A stretch of DNA of 64,000 nucleotides from CAVRCA01 sp965218045 (GTDB lineage: Bacteria > Pseudomonadota > Alphaproteobacteria > Acetobacterales > Acetobacteraceae), in the NCBI GenBank assembly GCA_965218045.1, contig CBDCJX010000008.1, positions 372,001 to 436,000 of the forward strand. The letters run 5' to 3'. The notes under the pieces were generated by a model. The model had not been told where the DNA came from. It did not search any database and was given only the letters and a program-made list of their open reading frames with translations. Within the stretch, counting starts at the first letter, position 1. Every line of letters starts with the position of its first letter. A program made the position numbers and the translations under genes. Positions 29,201-37,924 of this stretch are shown here, one piece after another.

Positions 29201-29429
29201 CCTCGGGGTGGTCCCGCTGGTTCTCGCCTCCGGCGCCAGCGCCAATGCCCGCTTCTCGATCGGCATCACGACGATGTCCGGCATGATCTCGTCGACCTGC
29301 CTCGCCGTGGTGTTCGTCCCCGCCTTCATCGTGCTGATGATGAGCCTGGAGGACTGGCTCGGCGCGCGTCGCCGCGACACCGACGCGCGGCAGACGGGCG
29401 GCGACGCGGCGGAGAGGGAGACGGCTTAG
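26253..29429 (+). CDS. RND multidrug efflux pump, HAE1 (AcrB-like) family
   Basis: 1058 residues from GTG 26253, which overlaps the adaptor stop. It starts ISRFFIGRPVFATVIALFVVILGG, the usual AcrB opening. It has twelve membrane helices in two sets of six with two large periplasmic domains, GIVVDDAIVIVEA in helix 4 (the Asp pair of the proton relay) and the duplicate LLIALSAKNAILIVE in helix 10. Length equals the family norm. It should be a proton-driven trimer exporting drugs, solvents or metabolites with the adjacent adaptor. Substrates are unknown; no local regulator gene is present. Confidence 0.9.
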   Translation: MISRFFIGRPVFATVIALFVVILGGLSLFRLPIAQFPDIVPPEVQVTTSFPGASATTVARTVALPIEQQVNGVAGMIYMQSYSSDSGAYTLTVSFEIGTDVQAAQVLVQNRVSAALASLPPAVQTQGLVVRKRSSAILEFVALTSPDQSRDSLFLSNYATINLVNELRRLDGVGNVMLFGAAEYSMRIWMDPGLLQARGLTADDVLQAVQQQSQEVPTGQLGGPPTPGAQAFQYTLNVHGRFNRAGQFENIIVKTGSGPGGQITRLRDVARVELGAKSYSQDFRVNGKPAIGIGIFQEPTANALDVAQTVKTHMAELAKQFPPGVAYSIPFNTTLFVNASINEVYKTLFETAALVLAVILIFLQDWRATLIPALTIPVTIIGAFAAMGALGFGVNITTLFAIVLAIGIVVDDAIVIVEASTRWIERDKPPPEAAATAMDQLFGPIAGITLVLMSVFTPAAFLPGLTGRMYAQFALVIAATAVISALNAVTLSPMLSASWLRKPKPAEQRNWFYRGFNNGYGRVERGYERAIQAVTNHSWIAAAIAFLLVALAAFGLTRIPTGFLPLEDQGYLLVSAQLPDGASLQRTEKTMQAISERLQKVPGVQSVTAISGVSPVDNNSELANSGAAYVVLKPWSERGSGENLKGMQQALTKAVADVQAARVIIIPPPAIQGIGNSGGFTMLVELRDSTLDWARLQNATDAVVSAASSQSGIAHATSTFRAHVAQYNVVVDRAKAATLHVPVQDVFTTLSATLGSTFAGQFERFGHTFQVFTENEGAARVDQRQIERIRVRNTDGEMVPLGSLLTLQEADGPSLVSLYNLYPSATIIGQAAPGFSSGDALDLMQQAAQANLPPGMSFDWTAMSYQEQKVGAQVYIIFGISLLLVYLVLAAQYESVWLPLAVLFAVPLALAGPVLVITALGVNNNLYTQIGLILLIALSAKNAILIVEVAREQRQAGKSVIEAAVGGAVERFRAVMMTSIAFSLGVVPLVLASGASANARFSIGITTMSGMISSTCLAVVFVPAFIVLMMSLEDWLGARRRDTDARQTGGDAAERETA

Positions 29430-29489
29430 CGGCCCCCAAGCAGGGCCTCGGGCGTGCCATCGGCGCGAACCGCGCTATGCTGCGTCGCC

Positions 29490-31265
29490 ATGGAGTCGCG
29501 CATCCGCCTGCTGCCCGAGGCGACGGTCAACCGGATCGCCGCCGGCGAGGTCATCGAACGGCCCGCCGCCGCGGTCAAGGAACTGGTCGAGAACGCGCTC
29601 GACGCGGGGGCGAGCCGCATCGCCGTCACCCTGGAAGGCGGCGGGGTCGCGCGCATCGAGGTGACCGACGACGGCAGCGGGATGCGGCCGGCCGAATTGG
29701 CGCTGGCGGTGCGGCGCCACGCCACCTCGAAGCTCGCCGACGACGATCTGGTGCGTATCACCACGCTCGGCTTTCGCGGCGAGGCGCTGCCCTCGATCGG
29801 CGCGGCGGCGCGGCTGGCGATCACCTCGCGCCCGGCCGGGGCCGCGCATGCTTGCACGATCGAGGTTGCCGGCAGCCGGACCTCCGAGGTGCGGCCCTGC
29901 GCCGGACCGTTCGGCACCCGCGTGGTTGTGCGCGACCTGTTCTACGCCACCCCGGCGCGGCGCAAGTTCCTCAAGCATCCACGCACCGAGGCCGAGCACG
30001 CCGAGATCGCGGTGCGCCGGCTCGCCCTGGCCGCGCCGTCGGTCGGCTTCCGGCTGGAGAGCGAGGGCCGCGTCGCCTTCGACCTGCCGGGCCAGACGCG
30101 CAACACTCGGGTCGCGGCGCTGCTCGGCGAGGAGGCGGCCTCGGCGCTGCTGGCGGTCAATGGCGCGCGCGATGCGTTGCGCCTCGCAGGCTTCGTGTGC
30201 GGCCCGGCGCTGAGCCGCGCCACCAGTGCGACGCAATACCTCGTGGTCAACGGTCGGCCGGTGACCGATCCGGTGCTGAAGACCGCGATCCGGGTGGCGT
30301 TTCGCGAGGTGATCGCCCCCGGCCGGCACGCGGTGGCGGTGCTGTTCCTGGCGGTCCCCCCCGACGAGCTCGACGTCAACGTGCATCCCGCGAAGACGGA
30401 ACTGCGCTTCCAAGACCCGGCCGCGGTCCGCGCACTGGTGATCGGCGCGGCGCGCCTGGCGCTGGCCGGGGGCGCCGGCGCGGTGTCGAGCGGACGGCCC
30501 GGCTTGCACCTGATCCAGTCGCGCCCGCCCGGACGCGGTGGCGTAACGGGTCGGCTGCCGGGCTTCGCCGAACCGCCGCCGGCGACGATCCAGCCGCGCG
30601 CGATCGGCAACCGGGCGCTCGATCTTGCCGGCGTGCCGGCGGCGCGGGTGCTGCCATCGGCGCCGATCCCGGTCCCGGCTGAGCATCCATTGGGCGCGCC
30701 GGTTGCCCAGGTGCTCGACACCTACATCATTGCCTTGGCCGGCGATGGCAGCCTGGTGCTGGTCGATCAGCACGCCGCCCACGAGCGACTGACCCATGAG
30801 GCGTTGCGCGACCAGCTCGTCGCCGGCGGGGTGCGTTGCCAGCCCTTGCTGCTCCCCGCGGTGGTCGAGCTGGCACCCGCCGAGGCCGCGCTGCTGCTGG
30901 CGCGTCAAGCCGAGCTGGCGCGGCTCGGCTTGGAGATCGAGGCGTTCGGCGGCGCGGCGGTGCTGGTGCGCGCGCTGCCGGCCCTGCTAGGCGCGCCCGA
31001 ACCCAGTTTGCTGCTGCGCGATCTCGCCGACGAGCTCGCCGAGTTGGAGGAGAGCACCGCCCTGGAGGCGCGGCTCGACGCCGTGCTCGCGCGGCTGGCC
31101 TGCCACGGCAGCATCCGCGCCGGCCGGCGGCTCGGGGTCGAGGAGATGTCCGCCCTGTTGCGCCGCATGGAGGCGACACCACGCGCCGCCACGTGCAGCC
31201 ACGGCCGGCCGACCTTCCTCAAGCTCTCCCGCGCCGAGATCGAGACCTTGTTCGGACGCCGCTGA
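29490..31265 (+). CDS. mutL: DNA mismatch repair protein MutL
   Basis: 591 residues from ATG 29490. The N-terminal GHKL ATPase has ELVENALDAGA, DDGSGM and GFRGEALPSIG, followed by the transducer domain (PVTDPVLKTAI, DVNVHPAKTELRF). A proline-rich linker (about 325-395) leads to the C-terminal dimerisation domain. The endonuclease motif DQHA-x2-E-x4-E is present as DQHAAHERLTHE (426-437), so this MutL should nick DNA itself, as in bacteria without MutH. It is 60 bases downstream of the RND pump gene, likely by chance. Confidence 0.95.
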   Translation: MESRIRLLPEATVNRIAAGEVIERPAAAVKELVENALDAGASRIAVTLEGGGVARIEVTDDGSGMRPAELALAVRRHATSKLADDDLVRITTLGFRGEALPSIGAAARLAITSRPAGAAHACTIEVAGSRTSEVRPCAGPFGTRVVVRDLFYATPARRKFLKHPRTEAEHAEIAVRRLALAAPSVGFRLESEGRVAFDLPGQTRNTRVAALLGEEAASALLAVNGARDALRLAGFVCGPALSRATSATQYLVVNGRPVTDPVLKTAIRVAFREVIAPGRHAVAVLFLAVPPDELDVNVHPAKTELRFQDPAAVRALVIGAARLALAGGAGAVSSGRPGLHLIQSRPPGRGGVTGRLPGFAEPPPATIQPRAIGNRALDLAGVPAARVLPSAPIPVPAEHPLGAPVAQVLDTYIIALAGDGSLVLVDQHAAHERLTHEALRDQLVAGGVRCQPLLLPAVVELAPAEAALLLARQAELARLGLEIEAFGGAAVLVRALPALLGAPEPSLLLRDLADELAELEESTALEARLDAVLARLACHGSIRAGRRLGVEEMSALLRRMEATPRAATCSHGRPTFLKLSRAEIETLFGRR

Positions 31266-31337
31266 TATCTCCGGACAGTCGTCGAGGTTTCGTTTTGTAA
31301 TCGAAACGAAACAAGCACACGAAGCCCGGCCGTCGCA

Positions 31338-32018
31338 TCAGGTCGAAAAAACCGGCGGTGACCAGGGCAGGGAAGGCGCCGGCTTGGCCGGTTTCTTGCC
31401 AGACCTCTTGGCAGACGCGGCCGGACGACGCCCAGGTGGGGCATGGGATGGGACTTGGGGTGGAGCGTGGGGTGAGGCGTGGGGCGTTGCCTCGCCCGGC
31501 GCTGCGGCGAGCGCCGCCGCAGCCAGCGGTTGCTCCGAACGCGGCGGTTTCGGCGGCAGCCGCAGCGGCGCGGGCAGCGGATCGTTGGTCAGTCGCCGCC
31601 ACAGCGGACGCAGCAGCCGACCCGCTTGCGGCGACACCGCGAGCAGCGCCTGCATCTCCGGATCATCGACCAGCGCCAGCAGCCAGGCGCCGAGATACCC
31701 GGCGCCGAACCGCGCCAGCACCGGCCCGCTCGGCAGCTTCGACCGCTCGGGTGGTGTCGACTCGGCCGGCTCGGCTGCCTGACGCCGCGCCCGGTGCTTG
31801 CGCGGCGCAAGCGTCCCGGCGGCGAACTGCGCATGCAGTGTGGCGAGTTTGCGCGTCGTGCGCTGCAGGTACTTCCACAGCAGCAAGGCGAGCGGCCCCA
31901 GCACGTCGCGCTTCCGGGGGTTCCGGTCGACCCAATCGGCGAGCGTCCACCTCAGCCGCTCGACGAGCAGGCCGAAGCGGCACATCAAGCCGGTTGGGGT
32001 GGAGGGGGCTGGGGACAT
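31338..32018 (-). CDS. Hypothetical protein with basic, proline-rich C-terminus
   Basis: 226 residues from ATG 32018, convergent with mutL. Residues 1-75 form a helical, basic segment (RFGLLVERLRWTLADWVD; LLLWKYLQRTTRKLATLHAQF). Residues 95-150 include GPVLARFGAGYLGAWLLALV, an amphipathic region that could touch a membrane but is not a clear transmembrane helix. The last 75 residues are low complexity (Pro, Ala, His, Ser) and end with Lys/Arg clusters. No signal peptide is seen and I do not recognise a family. Codon usage is normal for the neighbourhood, which supports a real gene. Confidence 0.5.
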   Translation of the reverse strand: MSPAPSTPTGLMCRFGLLVERLRWTLADWVDRNPRKRDVLGPLALLLWKYLQRTTRKLATLHAQFAAGTLAPRKHRARRQAAEPAESTPPERSKLPSGPVLARFGAGYLGAWLLALVDDPEMQALLAVSPQAGRLLRPLWRRLTNDPLPAPLRLPPKPPRSEQPLAAAALAAAPGEATPHASPHAPPQVPSHAPPGRRPAASAKRSGKKPAKPAPSLPWSPPVFST

Positions 32019-32167
32019 GGGCGGAGTGTATACGCCTCTGTTACAGGTGGTGTCAATAAATGTTATTTATACTGCCAATACTGTGGCGTTTGGACGGCAA
32101 AGTTGATGCGTGTCGTCGCGGGCCCGAGCATGAATGAAAACCCGGGAATCAGGCTTTGGTAGGAGCC

Positions 32168-33373
32168 TCACATCTCGACGCCGCGCCCGGCCCGGCTGGC
32201 GATGCGGAACGCGATCTGTCCCAGCGCCGTCGCCACAACCAGGATGATCGCGGCGATCAACGCCGGCTCGCTCGGCCACAGGCTGACCAGCAAGGTGCAG
32301 ACCGCGCCGAACCCCATCTGGAAGAACCCGTATAGGCCGGACGCGGCGCCGATCATCTGCGGGTGGGTGCTGATCGCGCTCGCTAGCGCGATCGGGCTCG
32401 AAGCGCCGACCCCCACCGAGTAGACGATCATCGCGCCGACCACCGAGGTGACGCCGAGCTGGCCGGTGAGGGTGACCAGCAGGAACAAGGCGGCCCCGAG
32501 CATCGCCACCGCGCTGGTGACCTGCAACATCACCCCGAGCCGGACTCGGCGGGCAAAACGGCTGGCGATGAAGCTGCCCACCGGCACGCCCGCCATCACC
32601 GCCAGGTAATACAGCCCGACCTCCTCGGCGGGACGATGCAGCACATGCGTGAAGATGAACGGCGAGGCGGCGAGATAGGCGTAGAAGCTCGTGGTGGTGC
32701 AGGCGCCGCCGACCATCAGGCTGGTGAACGGCACCGAGCGCAGCAATCGCCCGTAGCTGCGCAGCATGTTGCCCGATCCCGCGCCGCGCGAGGTGGCGGT
32801 CTCCGGCAGGCTCAGCAGCGCCGCGACCAGGGTGACGACCCCGAGTACCACCAGCAGGGCGAAGATCGACCGCCAGCCGAACCACGCGCCGAGATAGCCG
32901 CCGAGCGCCGGCGCGATCCCCGGGGACAGGCTCTGTACCATTGTGAGCAAGGCCATCTGCGAGGCGGCCTGATCGGTGGGCGCGCTGTCCCGCACCACCG
33001 CCCGGCCCAGCACCAGCCCGCCGCAGCCGCCGAGCGCTTGCACCACGCGGGCGATCAGCAGCACGTCGAGGCTCGGCGCCAGCATCGCCGCGATGCTGCC
33101 GACGACGTAGAGGAACAGTGCGACCAGCAGCGCCGGCCGGCGGCCGACCCGGTCCGACACCGGCCCGTACAGCAACTGGCCGCCGGCGATGCCGAACAGA
33201 TACAGGGTGATGGTGAGCTGGATCGCGCCGGCCGAAACCGCGAACTCGCTGGCCGCGAGCGGCAGCACCGGCACCAGGATGTGCATCGCCATGGTGCCCG
33301 ACGCGGTGAGTGCCACCAGCAGCCAGAACGGCGCCCTCGCACGCGGCAGAATGGGCGCGGTGAGCCAGCGCAT
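32168..33373 (-). CDS. MFS drug efflux transporter, Bcr/CflA type
   Basis: 401 residues with twelve predicted membrane helices. The loop 2-3 motif GPVSDRVGRRPALL and the RVVQALGGCGGLVLGRAVVRD stretch in helix 4 (antiporter motif C region) are typical of DHA1 Bcr/CflA transporters (bicyclomycin, chloramphenicol, sulfonamide or metabolite export). It lies 19 bases downstream of an SDR gene on the same strand and is probably in the same transcript. The substrate is unknown. Confidence 0.85.
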   Translation of the reverse strand: MRWLTAPILPRARAPFWLLVALTASGTMAMHILVPVLPLAASEFAVSAGAIQLTITLYLFGIAGGQLLYGPVSDRVGRRPALLVALFLYVVGSIAAMLAPSLDVLLIARVVQALGGCGGLVLGRAVVRDSAPTDQAASQMALLTMVQSLSPGIAPALGGYLGAWFGWRSIFALLVVLGVVTLVAALLSLPETATSRGAGSGNMLRSYGRLLRSVPFTSLMVGGACTTTSFYAYLAASPFIFTHVLHRPAEEVGLYYLAVMAGVPVGSFIASRFARRVRLGVMLQVTSAVAMLGAALFLLVTLTGQLGVTSVVGAMIVYSVGVGASSPIALASAISTHPQMIGAASGLYGFFQMGFGAVCTLLVSLWPSEPALIAAIILVVATALGQIAFRIASRAGRGVEM

Positions 33374-33392
33374 CGCGCGCGATCGCGCGGCT

Positions 33393-34250
33393 TCAGCCCG
33401 GCGCGCCGCCCTGCATCGACTGCATCATGGCGTAGCTGCCGGCGGCGGGGGCGGCCGACATGCCGGCATCGACCGGCAGGATCACCCCGGTCACCCAACG
33501 CGCCTCCTCGCTGACCAGGTAGAGCACGCCATTGCCGATATCCCAGCCGGTGCCCTCGACCTTCAGCGGTGCGCGGTCCCGCCGCGCCGCGCGGACCGCC
33601 TCGCTCATGCCGTTGGTCGACACCATCGGCGTGTAGACCGCGCCGGGCGCGACGCAGTTCACCCGGATGCCTTGCGGCGCGTGATGCACCGCCATCGCGC
33701 GGGTCAGGTTCAGCACGGCACCCTTCGAGGTCGGGTAGAACAGCGACGCGTAGCCGCCGAACAGCCCGGCGAAGGAGGCGAGATTGACGATCGCCCCGCC
33801 GCCGGCGCGCGCCATCGCGGGGACGGCGTATTTCGCCATCAGCACCATCGAGGTGAGGTTGACCCGCATCGCCGCGTCCCACTCCTCGGGGTCGACCTCG
33901 ACCGCGGTACCCTTGGGCCCGCTGATGCCGACATTGTTGACCAGGATGTCGAGCCGCCCCCAGCTCTGCTCGGCGCGTCCTACCGCCGCCTCGCAGTCGG
34001 CGGCCTTGGTCACATCGGCCAGCACCGTCTCGCAGGTGCCGCCCTCGTCGCGGATCATCTGCGCGGTGCGCTCGACCCATTCCGGCACCTGATCCAGCAG
34101 CAACACTTTGGCACCCTGCCGGGCCATCAGGATCGAGGCGGCGCGCCCGTTGCCGATGCCATCGCCGCGCGAGCCCGCGCCGGTGACCAGCGCCACCTTG
34201 CCGGCGAGCCGCCCGTTGTGCTGTCCGACCCCGTCTTCCTGTCCAACCAT
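33393..34250 (-). CDS. Short-chain dehydrogenase/reductase
   Basis: 285 residues from ATG 34250 with GAGG eight bases upstream. The dinucleotide-binding loop TGAGSRGDGIGNGRA is longer than in classical SDRs, a feature of some 2,5-diketo or cyclohexanol-type enzymes. NNVG is present, and YPTSK supplies the catalytic Tyr and Lys. The tail after VTGVILPVDAG is extended (AAPAAGSYAMMQSMQ). It is probably cotranscribed with the MFS gene; an oxidoreductase paired with an exporter could handle a toxic or secreted compound, but no substrate can be named. It is divergent from the NCS1 permease. Confidence 0.8.
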   Translation of the reverse strand: MVGQEDGVGQHNGRLAGKVALVTGAGSRGDGIGNGRAASILMARQGAKVLLLDQVPEWVERTAQMIRDEGGTCETVLADVTKAADCEAAVGRAEQSWGRLDILVNNVGISGPKGTAVEVDPEEWDAAMRVNLTSMVLMAKYAVPAMARAGGGAIVNLASFAGLFGGYASLFYPTSKGAVLNLTRAMAVHHAPQGIRVNCVAPGAVYTPMVSTNGMSEAVRAARRDRAPLKVEGTGWDIGNGVLYLVSEEARWVTGVILPVDAGMSAAPAAGSYAMMQSMQGGAPG

Positions 34251-34413
34251 GTCGCACACCTCGCTCGATTGTCCGACGATGCTCGCGCGGCCGGCGTCGC
34301 GGCGCAACGCGAGGCAAGGCGCTGGAAGACTGCCTACATCGGCATGATTGTTGCTACGATCATCCCGCAATTCTGCCGGCCGCGGGACACGTCCGGGCCG
34401 GATGGGAGGTGTG

Positions 34414-35889
34414 ATGTCGTCGAACCAGGCCGCGCCCGTGATGACGATCCAAGGCGCCGATCCGCGTCTCACCAACGCGGACCTTGCGCCGGTCACCGCC
34501 GCAGGTCGCACCTGGGGCGCGTTCAGCCTGTTCGCGATGTGGATGTCCGATGTCCATTCGGTCGGCGGCTACACCTTTGCCGCGAGCCTGTTCTTCCTCG
34601 GGCTGACCGGTTGGCAGGTGCTGATCTCGATGCTGGTCGGCATCCTCGCCGTCTACTTCCTGATGAACCTGATCGGCCGGCCATCGCAACGCTACGGCAT
34701 CCCGTATCCGGTCGTCGCCCGCATCAGCTTCGGCGTGATGGGCGCCAATCTCGCCGCCGTCGTGCGCGGCATCGTCGGGATCGTCTGGTACGGCGTGCAG
34801 ACCTATTTCGCCTCGAAAGCCGTGTTGGTGCTGGTGGTGACCTTGGCGCCGTCCTCGATCGCGCTGACCCAGAACAGCTTCCTCGGCCTCTCGACCTTGG
34901 CCTGGTTCAGCTTCCTGTTCATGTGGCTGTTCCAGCTGCTCATCTTCCTCAACGGCATGGAGACGATCCGCAAGTTCATCGATTTCTGCGGACCCGTGGT
35001 CTACCTGGTGATGTTCGCCCTGGCCGGCTGGATGCTGTGGCAAACCGGGCTCTCGAGCCTGTCGCTGCAACTCGGCAACGCGCCGGTCTCGGGCATGGCG
35101 ACGCTCGGGGTGATGGCCAACGCGGCGATCCTGATTGTCGCCTACTTTGCCGCCCTGCTGCTCAATTTCGGCGATTTCGCGCGGTTCAGCACCAGCGAAG
35201 CCGCCATGCGCAACGGCAATCTGCTCGGCTTGCCGCTCAACTTCCTGGTGTTCTCCCTCATCACCGTGATCGTCACCTCCGGCACGCTGACCGTGTTCGG
35301 CGAAGCGATCATGGATCCGGTGCGCATCGTCGAGCGGATCGGCAATCCCGTGGTGGTGATCCTCGGCTCGGTGACCTTCATCGTTGCCACGATGGGCATC
35401 AACATCGTCGCCAACTTCGTCTCGCCTGCCTACGACATCGCCAATCTGTATCCCGAGAAGATCAGTTTCCGGCTCGGCGGGCTGATCACCTCCATCCTGT
35501 CGGTGCTGGTGTGCCCCTGGCTGTTCGTCGCCAGTCCGCACGCGATCACCCTGTTCGTCAGCATCTTCGGCGCGGCACTCGGCCCGCTGTTCGGCATCAT
35601 GATTGCCGACTACTTCCTGGTGCGGAACCAGATTGTCGCGGTCGAGCAGCTCTATACCTTGTCCGACAGCGGCGCCTATCACTACACCGGCGGCTGGAAC
35701 CGCAAGGCGCTCGTGGCCCTGGCGATCTCGGCCGCCTTGTCGATCGGCCTCGCCTTGCTCGGCGCCTACGGCTCGGCCATCAGCGTCGGCGACTGGGGCT
35801 GGCTGATCGGCGCCGGCGCGGGCGCGCTGATCTATCGTGCCTTGTCGAGCGCCGCGCCGCTCCAAGCCGCCGCGTCTGCCGGAGAGTGA
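34414..35889 (+). CDS. NCS1 family nucleobase/allantoin/hydantoin permease
   Basis: 491 residues from ATG 34414 (GGGAGG just upstream; nearby ATG 34402 and GTG 34411 are alternatives). About twelve membrane helices are visible. Landmarks are TWGAFSLFAMWMSDVHSVGG in the first helix, GMETIRKFIDFCGPVVY and NFVSPAYDIANL, all NCS1-like. The family imports uracil, cytosine, allantoin, hydantoins or thiamine precursors with Na+ or H+. The two downstream urate-pathway genes make a purine breakdown product such as urate or allantoin the likely cargo. That is context-based inference. Confidence 0.87.
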   Translation: MSSNQAAPVMTIQGADPRLTNADLAPVTAAGRTWGAFSLFAMWMSDVHSVGGYTFAASLFFLGLTGWQVLISMLVGILAVYFLMNLIGRPSQRYGIPYPVVARISFGVMGANLAAVVRGIVGIVWYGVQTYFASKAVLVLVVTLAPSSIALTQNSFLGLSTLAWFSFLFMWLFQLLIFLNGMETIRKFIDFCGPVVYLVMFALAGWMLWQTGLSSLSLQLGNAPVSGMATLGVMANAAILIVAYFAALLLNFGDFARFSTSEAAMRNGNLLGLPLNFLVFSLITVIVTSGTLTVFGEAIMDPVRIVERIGNPVVVILGSVTFIVATMGINIVANFVSPAYDIANLYPEKISFRLGGLITSILSVLVCPWLFVASPHAITLFVSIFGAALGPLFGIMIADYFLVRNQIVAVEQLYTLSDSGAYHYTGGWNRKALVALAISAALSIGLALLGAYGSAISVGDWGWLIGAGAGALIYRALSSAAPLQAAASAGE

Positions 35890-35917
35890 CAACACGCACC
35901 CATCGGGGAGATCGGCT

Positions 35918-36361
35918 TTGCAGTTCATCACGCGACGGCTTGTTCTGGGGGCGGCACCATCGCTCGTGGCGCTGGCGACACTGCCGATGCGCGCGGCACA
36001 AGCGGCGACACCCGGCCTCACGACGCACATGCTCGACACGATGAACGGCAAGCCGGCGGCGGGCGTGCGGATCGATTTCTCCGTCGTGGACGGCGACATG
36101 TATCGTCTGATCCGCACGGTGCACACCAACGCCGATGGACGCAACGCCGAGCCGCTGCTGACCGCCGAGACGATGAAGACCGGTCGCTACCAGCTCGTGT
36201 TCCACGTCGCCGAGTATTTCGCCAAGCTCGGCGCCGCACTGTCCGACCCGCCGTTCATCGACCGCGCCGTGATCCAGTTCGGCATCGCGGACGCGAGTGC
36301 CCACTACCACGTGCCGCTGCTCGCTTCGCCCTGGAGCTACACGACCTATCGCGGCAGCTGA
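35918..36361 (+). CDS. Exported 5-hydroxyisourate hydrolase (transthyretin-like)
   Basis: 147 residues from TTG 35918, with GGGGAG eight bases upstream. Residues 1-30 are a signal peptide with a twin-arginine look (TRRLVLGAA) ending AAQAA. The mature domain starts LTTHMLDTMNGKPAAGV, contains RTVHTNADGR and HYHVPLLASPWSYTTYRGS, and ends in the diagnostic YRGS. The catalytic His, Arg and His positions are in place. It hydrolyses 5-hydroxyisourate to OHCU in urate breakdown. Export to the periplasm is known for some bacterial homologues. It lies 28 bases after the permease stop and 28 bases before the OHCU decarboxylase gene. Confidence 0.9.
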   Translation: MQFITRRLVLGAAPSLVALATLPMRAAQAATPGLTTHMLDTMNGKPAAGVRIDFSVVDGDMYRLIRTVHTNADGRNAEPLLTAETMKTGRYQLVFHVAEYFAKLGAALSDPPFIDRAVIQFGIADASAHYHVPLLASPWSYTTYRGS

Positions 36362-36389
36362 TCACACCGCCCGACACTGGAGAAGACCG

Positions 36390-36989
36390 ATGCATTCGTG
36401 GATGCAATTCTGTGCGGCTTGCCTCGTTATCGGCTTCATCTCGGCCACCACGCCGGTGACGCAGGCGGCCGCCGCCCCGCCCGATCTGGGCAGCGTCAAC
36501 GCCATGGATCGCGCCGCCTTCACCAAGAAGTTCGGCGGCATCTTCGAGAAATCGCCCTGGGTCGCGGAACAGGCGTGGGACAAGCGGCCGTTCGCCACTA
36601 TCGACGAACTGCACGTGGCGATGGTCGTCGTGGTCAAGCTGGCACCGCTGCCGAGCCAGTTGGCGTTGTTGCAGAGCCATCCCGATCTCGCCGGCAAGGA
36701 GGCGCAGGCCGGAGCGATGACCGCGTCTTCCGTCACCGAGCAAGCCAGTGCCGGGCTCAACGCGCTCAGCAAGCAGGAGATGGCGCAGATCAGCAACTAC
36801 AATGCCGCGTACAAGGCGAAGTTCGGCTTTCCCTTCATCATCGCGGTGCGCAATCACACCAAGTCGGGCATCTTCTTCGACTTCGCGCAGCGGCTGAAGA
36901 ACGACACGCAGACGGAATACGTCAACGATCTGCAGAACGTCTACGCAATCACCCGCCTGCGCCTGAACAAGATGCTCGAACAGGAGTGA
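36390..36989 (+). CDS. Exported OHCU decarboxylase
   Basis: 199 residues from ATG 36390 with TGGAGAAG upstream. Residues 1-28 are a Sec-type signal peptide ending TQAAAA. The rest matches 2-oxo-4-hydroxy-4-carboxy-5-ureidoimidazoline decarboxylase: NAMDRAAFTKKFGGIFEKSPWVAE, the catalytic His in LLQSHPDLAG, and FGFPFIIAVRNHTKSGI near the end. It makes S-allantoin from OHCU. Most family members are cytoplasmic or peroxisomal, so a signal peptide is unusual and suggests both steps run in the periplasm. No uricase or allantoinase is adjacent. Confidence 0.88.
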   Translation: MHSWMQFCAACLVIGFISATTPVTQAAAAPPDLGSVNAMDRAAFTKKFGGIFEKSPWVAEQAWDKRPFATIDELHVAMVVVVKLAPLPSQLALLQSHPDLAGKEAQAGAMTASSVTEQASAGLNALSKQEMAQISNYNAAYKAKFGFPFIIAVRNHTKSGIFFDFAQRLKNDTQTEYVNDLQNVYAITRLRLNKMLEQE

Positions 36990-37077
36990 CACCGAAACGC
37001 GGAAGCCACCGACCCGCCATCGCGAGCCGCGGATTGGCGGTTGCCCGCTGCTGACCGCCGTTCCCGACAGGCCGGCA

Positions 37078-37920
37078 TCAGGCGCGCCGCTGCTCGGCGG
37101 CGATGACGGTGTTCTCCAGCAAGCAGGCGATCGTCATCGGCCCGACGCCGCCCGGCACCGGGGTGATCGCCCCGGCGATCCGCACCGCCTCATCGAACGC
37201 GACATCGCCCACCAGCTTGCCGTCCGCGCCCCGGTTGATGCCGACATCCACCACCGTCGCGTCCTCGCCGATCCAGTCGCCGCGCACCATGCCCGCACGG
37301 CCGACGGCGGCGACCAGCACCTCGGCGCGGCGGCACTCGACGGCGAGGTCGCGGGTGCGGGAATGCGCGATGGTGACGGTGGCGTCGGCCGCGAGCAGCA
37401 TCGCCGCCATCGGCCTGCCGACGATGGCCGAGCGTCCGAGCACGAGTGCCCGCGCCCCCGGCAGGGTCGCGCCGCTGGCTTGCAGCAGCTTCATCACTCC
37501 GCGCGGCGTACAGGGCGCTAGCGCCGCGGTGCCCTGGGCGAGACGGCCAGCATTGACCGGATGGAAGCCGTCGACGTCCTTGGCCGGATCAATCGCCTCG
37601 ATGATCGCCTCGGCGCTGATCTGCGGCGGCAACGGCAACTGCACGAGGATGCCGTCCACCTCGGGATCGGCGTTCAGCCGGGCGATGACGGCCAGCAGCT
37701 CCGATTGCCGCGTGGCGGCCGGAAGCCGCAACGTTTGCGTCGCCAGGCCGGCGCTGGTCGCGGCGTGGTTCTTGTTGCGCACGTAGACGCTGCTCGCCGC
37801 CGCGTCGCCGACCAGCACCACGGCGAGGCCCGGCCGGAACGCCAGGGTGGCGACACGCGCCGCCACCTCGGCGCGCAACGCGGCCGCGATCGCCTTGCCG
37901 TCGATGATCCGCGCGGTCAA
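37078..37920 (-). CDS. folD: Methylenetetrahydrofolate dehydrogenase/cyclohydrolase
   Basis: 280 residues. It interconverts 5,10-methylene-, methenyl- and 10-formyl-tetrahydrofolate in the cytoplasm. The catalytic lysine is in SVYVRNKNHAA, the folate site in DGILVQLPLPP, DVDGFHPVN is present, and the NADP site is VLGRSAIVGRPMA. The tail TPVPGGVGPMTIACLLENT is the second family signature. It starts four bases after the stop of the YggT gene, so the two form an operon, as in many alphaproteobacteria. Confidence 0.95.
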   Translation of the reverse strand: MTARIIDGKAIAAALRAEVAARVATLAFRPGLAVVLVGDAAASSVYVRNKNHAATSAGLATQTLRLPAATRQSELLAVIARLNADPEVDGILVQLPLPPQISAEAIIEAIDPAKDVDGFHPVNAGRLAQGTAALAPCTPRGVMKLLQASGATLPGARALVLGRSAIVGRPMAAMLLAADATVTIAHSRTRDLAVECRRAEVLVAAVGRAGMVRGDWIGEDATVVDVGINRGADGKLVGDVAFDEAVRIAGAITPVPGGVGPMTIACLLENTVIAAEQRRA

Positions 37921-37924
37921 CGGC

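Noticed and set aside
34360..36144. A 594-codon minus-strand frame opposite the NCS1 permease and HIU hydrolase
   Set aside because: Both plus-strand genes are clear family members; the reverse frame is polar filler.
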